From assembly GCA_017645585.1 (NCBI GenBank), contig JAGCOF010000023.1, positions 1 through 37,662 of the forward strand: a DNA stretch of 37,662 bases, written 5' to 3'. The notes below the pieces were generated by a model. It made no database searches. It was not told where the DNA came from and saw only the letters and a program-made list of their open reading frames with translations. Within the stretch, counting starts at the first letter, position 1. Each line of letters starts with the position of its first letter. Shown piece by piece: positions 31,272-37,662 of the stretch. The position numbers and the translations under genes were made by a program. The stretch is from Bacteroidales bacterium (GTDB taxonomy: Bacteria; Bacteroidota; Bacteroidia; Bacteroidales; P3).

Positions 31272-31870
31272 AGACTCACCGCCTGCTCATGGTCCTGCTG
31301 CTGGCCGTCACCGTCGCCGCCCAGGCCCAGACGGACACCATCGCCATCACCGGCACGGTGTACAACCAGCACACCCGACTGCCCGAGCCCTACTGTCTGG
31401 TACAACTGCTGCAGGACAGCGTGGCACGGGCCGTCCGCGTGTGCGACAGGGAGGGGTTCTTCTTCATCGACAGCCTGCCGGCAGGCACCTATACCCTCAA
31501 TGTCGGCGTGGGGCGCATGACACTCTTCCAGAACGACTTCGAGCTACTCGAACCGGCCAACCTCAGCATCTATGTGGACACCGTGCAGCTCATCAGGCTC
31601 ATCCCCGTCGACATCAATAGTCGGCGCAAAGTACCCCGACACCCCGGCACGTTGCTCATCACCTCGACCAGCGACCAGCGCCTGTGGAACCTCGGCGGCC
31701 GCATGTCAGAGTCAGGCTCCGCCAGCGCAGACCTCTCCGGCGGGCCAAAAAAGCAGTCCATGCTCAGCGGCACCGTGCCTATCTGGTACTACGAATTCTG
31801 GAGCACCTGGCCCACACGCAAGCGCAAGTCCACAACCACCCCACCCTCCGACACAAGCGCAACAAGATAG
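31268..31870 (+). CDS. Small secreted protein with carboxypeptidase-regulatory-like domain
   Basis: The 200-residue protein has a signal peptide (1-20, ending AAQAQ) and one regulatory-like beta-sandwich (about 25-115: IAITGTVYNQHTRLPEPYCLVQLLQDSVARA, GTYTLNVGVG). A basic, low-complexity tail rich in Ser, Thr, Pro and Arg follows (KSTTTPPSDTSATR). The domain is like the one in the upstream gene, so the pair may have arisen by duplication of the domain. It closes the operon that began at 23815. The stop is followed 19 bases later by an 11-bp-period array. Function unknown. Confidence 0.7.
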   Translation: MKTHRLLMVLLLAVTVAAQAQTDTIAITGTVYNQHTRLPEPYCLVQLLQDSVARAVRVCDREGFFFIDSLPAGTYTLNVGVGRMTLFQNDFELLEPANLSIYVDTVQLIRLIPVDINSRRKVPRHPGTLLITSTSDQRLWNLGGRMSESGSASADLSGGPKKQSMLSGTVPIWYYEFWSTWPTRKRKSTTTPPSDTSATR

Positions 31871-31889
31871 GCTGTCACCCCCTGTCATG

Positions 31890-32021
31890 GACCTACCAAG
31901 GACTTCCCATCGACTACCCAAGGACTTCCCATCGACTACCACAGTGGTGGTTGGATAGTGGTAAATAAGTGTTAAAGTTTAGTTAAAAAAAGTGTTAAAC
32001 ACGTTTTAACACTTATTTTAT
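31890..32021. repeat. Long 11-bp-period array with drifting units and nested hairpins
   Basis: Twelve consecutive 11-base blocks keep phase. GACCTACCAAG, GACTTCCCATC, GACTACCCAAG, GACTTCCCATC and GACTACCACAG (31890-31944) pass into TGGTGGTTGGA, TAGTGGTAAAT, AAGTGTTAAAG, TTTAGTTAAAA, AAAGTGTTAAA. AAATAAGTGTTAAA (31963-31976) pairs perfectly with 32005-32018, and a second copy of AGTGTTAAA (31991-31999) competes for the same arm. It lies in the 223-base gap before the DUF6266-like gene. Confidence 0.85.
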
Positions 32022-32030
32022 TATATATAT

Positions 32031-32058
32031 ATCCGTCGCACTTCACGGTACGGCGGAT
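32031..32058 (+). promoter_or_regulatory. Small inverted repeat upstream of the DUF6266-like gene
   Basis: ATCCGTCG (32031-32038) and CGGCGGAT (32051-32058) form an 8-bp stem with one G-T pair around a 12-base loop. It follows a TATATATAT stretch and lies 35 bases before the ATG. It may be a leader hairpin or an operator; no TAnnTTTG element was seen. Confidence 0.4.
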
Positions 32059-32093
32059 AACCATTTATTATTAACCAATAAAAATTAAAAACC

Positions 32094-32723
32094 ATGGGAA
32101 AACAAAACAACGGAATTAACGGAGGCTATCAAGGGACGGTGGGCACCGCCATCGGCTACAATTGGCGTGGGCGCTGGTGCACGCGGTCCAAACCCTCCGC
32201 AGCGAAAGACCCTCACACCGCGCGGCAAGTGGCGGCACGGGGCTGGTTCACCGCCTCGGTGCAGTTGGCATCACACATGCGAATCGCGTTGCGACAAGGA
32301 CTGCACGACAGTTCGCTGGCACAGCACATGACGGAGGGCAACTACTTCATCCGGCTGAACAGGCCTCACCTCGGATGGCATGACGGGGCCCTGGTGGTGG
32401 ACTACGGCAGCCTGGTAGTGGCCGAAGGACCGGTGACGCCGGTACACTTCGGTGCCGTGACCTCGCCGGAGGCTCATGTGCTGACGGCCACCTTCAGCAC
32501 CGATCCCGCCGACGGGTGTTCGGCGTACCACGACACGGTGCACCTCTTCGCCTACTGCCCCAGTGCCATGCAGGGGGTGATGGCAACGCCGGTCTATCGC
32601 TCTGCGGGATGCGTAACGGTGACGACGCCGCGACCTTGGGGCGACAGCGAGGTGTGGCTCTATGGCTGGGTGCAGAACATCGACGGCCACTGCTCCGCCA
32701 GCGTATGCCTGGCTGAGCCATAA
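32094..32723 (+). CDS. DUF6266-like protein
   Basis: The 209-residue protein has no signal peptide. It begins MGKQNNGINGGYQGTVGTAIGYNWRGRWCTRSKP, split here as a Gly-rich start and a W/R-containing segment. From memory this resembles the DUF6266 N-terminus (GxxGGFSGxVGxVxGxxWxG...RS) found in many Bacteroidota. The rest alternates strands and has DPHTARQVAARGWF and several Cys and His, with no known catalytic motif. The family function is unknown. It stands alone between an 11-bp array and a terminator shared with gcvP. The call rests on the N-terminal pattern. Confidence 0.7.
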   Translation: MGKQNNGINGGYQGTVGTAIGYNWRGRWCTRSKPSAAKDPHTARQVAARGWFTASVQLASHMRIALRQGLHDSSLAQHMTEGNYFIRLNRPHLGWHDGALVVDYGSLVVAEGPVTPVHFGAVTSPEAHVLTATFSTDPADGCSAYHDTVHLFAYCPSAMQGVMATPVYRSAGCVTVTTPRPWGDSEVWLYGWVQNIDGHCSASVCLAEP

Positions 32724-32728
32724 AAAAG

Positions 32729-32758
32729 AGAAGCCGCGGGCTTGAGCCCGCGGCTTCT
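32729..32758 (-). terminator. Intrinsic terminator of gcvP, possibly shared by the convergent gene
   Basis: AGAAGCCGCGGGCT (32729-32742) and AGCCCGCGGCTTCT (32745-32758) form a 14-bp GC-rich stem. On the minus strand it is followed by six T (the A-run 32722-32727), fitting an intrinsic terminator of gcvP. On the plus strand no T-run follows, so it would act weakly for the DUF6266-like gene. Confidence 0.9.
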
Positions 32759-32782
32759 TCCTGACATTTTGTGTCTTGAGGG

Positions 32783-35632
32783 TTACTCAGCCCAGACAGC
32801 TTGCAGATTGCGGTCGCCGTAGGCATCGTCAATCTTGCTGATAGTGGGCCAATACTTCTCGCAGTGGGGCTGCGGGAAGGCGGCTTTCTGACGGCTGTAG
32901 GGCAGCGTCCACTCATCGGCGCAGACGACCTGCATGGTGTGCGGGGCGTTGCAGATGGGGTTGTTGTGCTCGTCGCTGCGGCCGGTCATGATATCGTCAA
33001 TTTCCTGACGGATGGCGATCATGGCATCGCAGAAGCGGTCCATCTCGCTCAGCGGCTCGCTCTCGGTGGGCTCGACCATGAGGGTGTTGTGCACCGGGAA
33101 GGCCACCGTGGGGGCGTGGAAGCCGTAGTCCATGAGGCGCTTGGCAATGTCGCCGACACCGACCTTGAGGCTGAACTCGTTGAAGTCGACAATCATCTCG
33201 TGGCCACACATGCCGTTGCGGTTGGTGTAGAGAATCTTGTAGTACTTCTGCAGGCGGGCGCGCAGGTAGTTGGCGTTGAGGATGGCGTGCTTGGTGACGT
33301 CGGTGAGGCCTTCGCCGCCGAGCATCAGCAGGTAGCCGTAGGTGATGGGCAGGAGGTAGGCGCTGCCGTAGGGGGCTGCCGCCATGGTGTTGCCCTTCTT
33401 GCCGCCGACCTCGACCACGGGATGCGTGGGCAGGAAGTCGACCAGCTTCTGGCTGACGCAGATGGGGCCGACACCGGGGCCGCCGCCACCGTGAGGCATG
33501 GCAAAGGTCTTGTGGAGGTTGAGGTGACACACATCGGCGCCCATGTGACCGGGGCTGGTGAGGCCCACCTGGGCGTTCATGTTGGCACCGTCCATATAGA
33601 CGAGGGCACCCATGCTGTGGATGATGTCGATAATCTCAAGGATGCCTTCCTCGAAGGCGCCATGGGTCGACGGATAGGTGATCATCAGGCAGCTGAGGGT
33701 ATCCTTGTACTGCTCGGCTTTAGCGCGCAGGTCGTCGATGTCGACATCGCCCTTGTCGTTGCACTTCACCACAACCACCGTCATGCCGGCCTTGGCGGCG
33801 GAGGCGGGGTTGGTGCCGTGAGCGGAGGCAGGGATGAGGCAGACATTGCGCTGGGGCTGGCCGTTGGCGATGTGGTAGTTACGGATGACGGTGAGGCCGC
33901 TGTATTCACCGAAAGCGCCGCTGTTGGGCTGCAGTGAGCAGCCAGCGAAACCGGTGACGACAGAGAGCCAATTCTCGATGTCCTTGATCATCTCGAGGTA
34001 ACCCTGGGCCTGGTCGGCGGGCACGAAGGGGTGCATGCCGGCGAACTTGCTCCAGCTGAGGGGCATCATCTCGGCGGCGGCGTTGAGCTTCATGGTGCAG
34101 GAGCCCAGCGGAATCATGGCGCGGTTGAGGCTGAGGTCTTTCTCCTCGAGCATCTTGATGTAGCGCATCATGGAGGTCTCGTCGTGGAAGCGGTTGAAGA
34201 TCTTCTGGGTGAGGAAGGCGCCGTTGCGCTTCAGCTCGGCGGGGATGGCCTCGTCGGCGAACTTGCAGCAGCAGCCCTTGCACTCGAGGGGCTGGGCGCT
34301 CTTGCCGGCGGCTTCGGCCAGACAGGCCACGATGGCGTCGAGGTCGGCCTTCTCGGTGGTCTCGTCGATGGAGATGCCGATGCACTCGTCGCAGATGTAG
34401 CGGAAGTTAATCTCATGCTTCAGGGCCACTTCGCGCACCTTGGCAGTGGGCACGGGGCACTGCAGGGCGAGGGTGTCGAAGTACACCTTGTTCCACTGCT
34501 TGTAGCCGTACTGCTCGAGCTCCATAGCCAGACGGTGGGCACGGGCGCAGATGCGGACGGCAATCTCCTTGATGCCTTCGGGACCGTGCCAGATGGCGTA
34601 GAAAGCGCTCATGTTGGCCACGAGGGCGGCAGAAGTGCAGATATTGGAGGTAGCTTTGTCGCGTTTGATGTGCTGCTCACGCATGCCGAGGGCCATACGG
34701 AGAGCGGGGTTGCCCTTGGCGTCGACGCTCCAGCCGATGATGCGGCCGGGGAAGGCGCGCTTGAAGGTCTCGGTGAAGGCGAAGAAGCCGGCGTGAGGAC
34801 CGCCAAAGCCCATCGGCAGACCGAAGCGCTGGGCGTTACCCACGGCGCAGTCGGCACCCATCTCACCGGGAGTCTTCATCAGGGCCAAGGCCATCAAGTC
34901 GGTGGCCATGCAGACGAAGATGCCCTTCTCGTGGCACTTGCCGATGAAGGAGGTCCAATCCTGAGCTTCGCCGAATTGGTTGGGATACTGCACGAAGGCG
35001 GCGAAGTAACTGCCGTCGAGTTCGGTCTGGGCGGCTTTGCCGGTGACGATTTCGATGCCACGGGGAGCGGCATTGGTCTGCATCACAGCAAGGGTCTGGG
35101 GCAGGATGCCTTCGTCAACAAACACCTTGCAGATACCGTCTTTGACGGCCTGGCGCGAGCGGCTGTTGAAGAACATAATCATAGCCTCGCCGGCGGCGGT
35201 GGCCTCGTCGAGCAGACAGGCATTGCTCAGGGGCATGCCGGTCATGCTGGCAATCATGGTCTGATAGTTCATCAGGGCCTCGAGACGTCCCTGCGAGATT
35301 TCGGTCTGGTAGGGAGTGTAGCTGGTGTACCAGCCGGGGTTCTCGAAGACGTTGCGCATGATGACGGCGGGGGTAATGGTGCCGTAGTAGCCCATGCCGA
35401 TATAGGAACGGTAGAGCTTGTTCTTCTGTGCCAACGAGCGGACATGGTTGAGGAACTCGTATTCGCTCATGCCCTCGGGAAGAGGCATCGGTTCCTTCAG
35501 CCGGATGGCGGCGGGAACTGCTTTCTCGATAAGCTCGTCCATAGAAGAAACTCCAATGGTCTGGAGCATCTTCTGCGTTTCGGCCTCATTGGAAACACCG
35601 TTGTGACGGGATGCAAAATTATTGTTTTTCAT
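32783..35632 (-). CDS. gcvP: Glycine dehydrogenase (decarboxylating), P-protein of the glycine cleavage system
   Basis: The 949-residue single-chain P-protein has both halves fused. N-half landmarks are YIGMGYYGTITPAVI, NPGWYTSYTPYQTEISQGRLE and DEATAAGEAM. The C-half has LGSCTMKLNAAAEM, GFAGCSLQPNSGAFGEYSGL, PASAHGTNPASA, MDGANMNAQVGL and the PLP-binding lysine at 708 in HLNLHKTFAMPHGGGGPG. It decarboxylates glycine and passes the aminomethyl group to lipoyl-GcvH. Length is normal. GcvT and GcvH are not in the window. ATG at 35632 follows the upstream LRR gene by 28 bases, and a shared transcript with pckA and the LRR gene is possible; no TAnnTTTG promoter is seen in the gap. Confidence 0.97.
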   Translation of the reverse strand: MKNNNFASRHNGVSNEAETQKMLQTIGVSSMDELIEKAVPAAIRLKEPMPLPEGMSEYEFLNHVRSLAQKNKLYRSYIGMGYYGTITPAVIMRNVFENPGWYTSYTPYQTEISQGRLEALMNYQTMIASMTGMPLSNACLLDEATAAGEAMIMFFNSRSRQAVKDGICKVFVDEGILPQTLAVMQTNAAPRGIEIVTGKAAQTELDGSYFAAFVQYPNQFGEAQDWTSFIGKCHEKGIFVCMATDLMALALMKTPGEMGADCAVGNAQRFGLPMGFGGPHAGFFAFTETFKRAFPGRIIGWSVDAKGNPALRMALGMREQHIKRDKATSNICTSAALVANMSAFYAIWHGPEGIKEIAVRICARAHRLAMELEQYGYKQWNKVYFDTLALQCPVPTAKVREVALKHEINFRYICDECIGISIDETTEKADLDAIVACLAEAAGKSAQPLECKGCCCKFADEAIPAELKRNGAFLTQKIFNRFHDETSMMRYIKMLEEKDLSLNRAMIPLGSCTMKLNAAAEMMPLSWSKFAGMHPFVPADQAQGYLEMIKDIENWLSVVTGFAGCSLQPNSGAFGEYSGLTVIRNYHIANGQPQRNVCLIPASAHGTNPASAAKAGMTVVVVKCNDKGDVDIDDLRAKAEQYKDTLSCLMITYPSTHGAFEEGILEIIDIIHSMGALVYMDGANMNAQVGLTSPGHMGADVCHLNLHKTFAMPHGGGGPGVGPICVSQKLVDFLPTHPVVEVGGKKGNTMAAAPYGSAYLLPITYGYLLMLGGEGLTDVTKHAILNANYLRARLQKYYKILYTNRNGMCGHEMIVDFNEFSLKVGVGDIAKRLMDYGFHAPTVAFPVHNTLMVEPTESEPLSEMDRFCDAMIAIRQEIDDIMTGRSDEHNNPICNAPHTMQVVCADEWTLPYSRQKAAFPQPHCEKYWPTISKIDDAYGDRNLQAVWAE

Positions 35633-35660
35633 TGTGTATAATATTTATTGTTTATTTCAA

Positions 35661-37166
35661 TTATCTTTTTCTGACGTGGAAGAAACGGAGAATAATCTCA
35701 TCGTAGATGGTAGAGACGCGGACGATGTAGGAGCCGGTGGGGAAGCGGCGCATATTGACGCGACCACGTTTGGGAAGGCCCGTGAAGACACACTGTCCAA
35801 CATCGTTGTAGAGGGCGATGCCCACAAGTTCGTTTTTGTCGGTGGGCACCTCGATGCGGCGTTTGTCGCGATTGTAGACGATATCCTCCTGGGAGGCGAT
35901 GGGTTCGGCCACGTCGTTGATTTCGTAATACTCGGTGACGATCTCTTTGCCTTCCATGTAGGTGGTGTCGTGCACGTATTCTATTTCATGGATGATTTCG
36001 GCCGGCTGCATGAGGGCCAGGTAGGTGGCGGTGTCGTTGACCACGATATTGCGCGGGTTCTCGAGGTTGCCGTCGCTCCAGCCTTTGAAGCCGTAGCCAG
36101 CGTTGCAAATAACAAGGAGCGAGACATTGGCGCCAACATCGTAGGTGCCGCCGCCGCGCACGGTGCCGCTGAGCGAGTCGCTGACTCGAGCCACCACGTC
36201 AAGTTTGCAGGGATAGGTGGTGCGCAGATTGTGTAAACGCTTCCAGGAAGCCGATGCCTTGTAGCGCTCAATACTGATGCAGGGTACGTTGTAGACAACG
36301 TTGGACTTGAGACCGGCAAAAGCCTCCAAGCCAAGCGTGGGAGGTTCAATGGCCTTGACATTGACCTCTTTCACCCCGATGCATTGATAGAAAGCACGCT
36401 GGTCAATCTGCTTGAGACGCAGCGGCAATTCTATCTGGGTGATGTTGTGACACTGCGCAAAAGCATTGGCGCCGATGTGCTTCACGCCGATGGGCAACTT
36501 CAGCACGCCACGAATACCATCGCAATAGGCAAAGGCATACTCGCCCACATACTCCAACGCTTCGGGCATCATCCATTCCATGTTCAGGGCATCCATACCC
36601 ACAAAGGCATAGTCGGGGATGCGAGTCACACGGGGGCCAAACTCAATGCGGGTCAATGCGCGACAGCCACCGAAGGCGATGGTGCTGCGTGTGCCACCCA
36701 TACCCTCGCACTTGATGGCATTGAAATGCACCACAGCGATGCCGAAACAGCCGTAGAAGGCCGAGCGGCCAATGCGGACAATCTCCTCCCCTATCGTCAC
36801 CTCGTCTTTAATGCCGGTGCATTGGTAGAATGCATAGGCACCAATCTCGGTGACGGTGGAAGGGATGGTGATGGACGTAATCTCGTTGCAACCCGAGAAG
36901 GCGCGGTCGCCAATGGCCACAACGGTATAGGTGACGCCATCGTGCTCCACCTCGGCGGGTATCACCAACTCACCCCACGGTGCACGGTGTCCCTGCCAAC
37001 GGTTGTTGCCTGTGGTGGACGGATAGGTCACCTCCACCACATTGTCTTCATCATCCTCAAGGATGTTGAAGTAGAGGGTATAGCCCTCATCGCGCTGCGA
37101 CTCGAAGTCGAAGGCAAAGAGCGGCAGGGCTATACCCAGCATCAGTATTATCAGCAGTCGTTTCAT
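35661..37166 (-). CDS. Secreted LRR_5/InlB-B-repeat surface protein with T9SS type A sorting domain
   Basis: The 501-residue protein has a signal peptide (1-18, ending PLFA). About eight BspA-type LRR repeats lie at about 80-320 (AFSGCNEITSITIPSTVTEIG, spaced AFYQC, AFYGC, AFAYC, AFAQC). A divergent InlB B-repeat-like segment follows (about 328-388: SGTVRGGGTYDVGANVSLL, GYGFKGWSDGNLENPR). A C-terminal domain (VGIALYNDVGQCVFTG, PTGSYIVRVSTIYDEIILRFF) typical of T9SS type A cargo closes it. It is likely a surface adhesin. The start lies 9 bases after the pckA stop, so it is cotranscribed with a metabolic gene, which is an unusual pairing. It is a paralogue in architecture of the LRR protein at 8932-10497. 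Confidence 0.9.
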   Translation of the reverse strand: MKRLLIILMLGIALPLFAFDFESQRDEGYTLYFNILEDDEDNVVEVTYPSTTGNNRWQGHRAPWGELVIPAEVEHDGVTYTVVAIGDRAFSGCNEITSITIPSTVTEIGAYAFYQCTGIKDEVTIGEEIVRIGRSAFYGCFGIAVVHFNAIKCEGMGGTRSTIAFGGCRALTRIEFGPRVTRIPDYAFVGMDALNMEWMMPEALEYVGEYAFAYCDGIRGVLKLPIGVKHIGANAFAQCHNITQIELPLRLKQIDQRAFYQCIGVKEVNVKAIEPPTLGLEAFAGLKSNVVYNVPCISIERYKASASWKRLHNLRTTYPCKLDVVARVSDSLSGTVRGGGTYDVGANVSLLVICNAGYGFKGWSDGNLENPRNIVVNDTATYLALMQPAEIIHEIEYVHDTTYMEGKEIVTEYYEINDVAEPIASQEDIVYNRDKRRIEVPTDKNELVGIALYNDVGQCVFTGLPKRGRVNMRRFPTGSYIVRVSTIYDEIILRFFHVRKR

Positions 37167-37175
37167 GATATATTG

Positions 37176-37662
37176 TTAATTCATCTTGGGGCCGGCAGCG
37201 ACAAGTGCTTTACCAGCCTCATTGTGCGTGAACTTGACGAAGTTCTTCACAAAGCGGTCGGCCAGGTCGCGGGCTTTGTCTTCCCACTGCTTGGCGTCGG
37301 CATAGGTGTCGCGCGGGTCGAGGATCTTCGGGTCGACGCCGGGCAGCGACGTGGGCACCTCGAAATCGAAGTACGGTATCTTCTTGGTCTCAGCCTTGAG
37401 GATGGAACCATCGAGAATGGCGTCAATGATGCCGCGCGTATCCTTGATGCTGATGCGCTTGCCGGTGCCGTTCCAGCCGGTATTGACCAGGTAGGCTTTG
37501 GCACCGCTCTTCTCCATGCGCTTCACCAGCTCCTCGGCATACTTGGTGGGATGCAGCTCGAGGAAGGCCTGGCCGAAGCAGGCGCTGAAGGTGGGCGTGG
37601 GTTCGGTGATGCCGCGCTCGGTGCCGGCCAACTTGGCGGTGAAGCCGCTGAGGAAGTAGTAT
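37176..37662 (-). CDS. pckA: ATP-dependent phosphoenolpyruvate carboxykinase, C-terminal part
   Basis: The last 162 residues of the enzyme are visible; the gene continues off the right edge. The frame is open through the edge with [17 protein letters not shown], then [51 protein letters not shown] and a terminal AAGPKMN. These are hallmark segments of the ATP-type enzyme, which converts oxaloacetate to phosphoenolpyruvate (or the reverse in fermenting Bacteroidota). TAA at 37178-37176 ends it 9 bases before the LRR gene. Confidence 0.97.
   Translation of the reverse strand, partial: YYFLSGFTAKLAGTERGITEPTPTFSACFGQAFLELHPTKYAEELVKRMEKSGAKAYLVNTGWNGTGKRISIKDTRGIIDAILDGSILKAETKKIPYFDFEVPTSLPGVDPKILDPRDTYADAKQWEDKARDLADRFVKNFVKFTHNEAGKALVAAGPKMN

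Noticed and set aside
31890-32093. Diversity-generating retroelement template or variable repeat
   Set aside because: No reverse transcriptase gene, no adenine-specific variation and no matching variable region in a nearby gene were seen.
32729-32758. Another member of the periodic repeat class
   Set aside because: It is a single GC-rich hairpin with a T-run on the gcvP strand and no 7- or 11-base phase, so it is an ordinary terminator.

Overview
The window reads as chromosomal DNA of a GC-rich member of the Bacteroidota, most likely a Bacteroidales with a type IX secretion system (T9SS). The signs are promoters of the TAnnTTTG type (for example 5875-5883, 18122-18130, 23696-23704), four surface proteins ending in T9SS sorting domains (two type B/CHU_C-like, two short type A), BspA-type leucine-rich repeats, a GldB-like lipoprotein, a Bacteroidota-type GroES-like protein, and near-absence of Shine-Dalgarno sites. 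No transposase, integrase, CRISPR array or prophage block is visible.

Layout. 1-2130 (minus): dnaB, then an rSAM-associated-type lipoprotein and the start of a deoxyhypusine-synthase-like gene. 2131-2699: a repeat-packed intergenic region. 2700-5798: a large PKD/T9SS surface protein. 5907-13461 (plus): a probable operon of GroES-like, alaS, LRR surface protein, small phage-like protein, secreted glycan-binding-type protein and tgt. 13701-16872: glycosyltransferase, ECF sigma factor, beta-barrel-like protein and GNAT acetyltransferase. 17024-17100: tRNA-Arg(ACG). 17200-17838 (minus): LolA-like protein. 18143-22686: a 1251-residue DUF7948/SBBP/PKD/T9SS protein and a UspA-like protein. 22740-23528: SPFH membrane protein. 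23815-31870: a tightly coupled operon of DUF349 protein, gldB-like, sulfatase-type phosphoglycerol transferase, diacylglycerol/sphingosine-kinase-like enzyme, SUI1 factor and two secreted regulatory-domain proteins. 32094-32723: DUF6266-like protein. 32783-37662 (minus): gcvP, a second LRR/T9SS protein and the C-terminus of ATP-dependent PEP carboxykinase.

The most unusual content is not a gene. The window carries two classes of short-period imperfect tandem repeats, and each locus has its own unit sequence. One class has an exact 11-bp period and occurs in five intergenic regions, several folding into long or mutually exclusive hairpins. The other has a 7-bp period and occurs between genes, over stop codons, in a core promoter, and in frame inside alaS, tgt and a UspA-like gene. 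In two places heptad arrays occur as inverted pairs with reverse-complementary units. A 20-bp element with the palindrome GTCGTGCACGAC occurs twice, each time just downstream of a heptad array. These look like products of one or two genome-wide repeat-generating processes and are the main candidates for something undescribed.

Functionally, the genes combine core replication/translation (dnaB, alaS, tgt, tRNA-Arg, SUI1), central metabolism (gcvP, pckA), and envelope and surface biogenesis (T9SS cargo, GldB-like, phosphoglycerol transferase plus lipid kinase, LolA-like, glycosyltransferase with ECF sigma).
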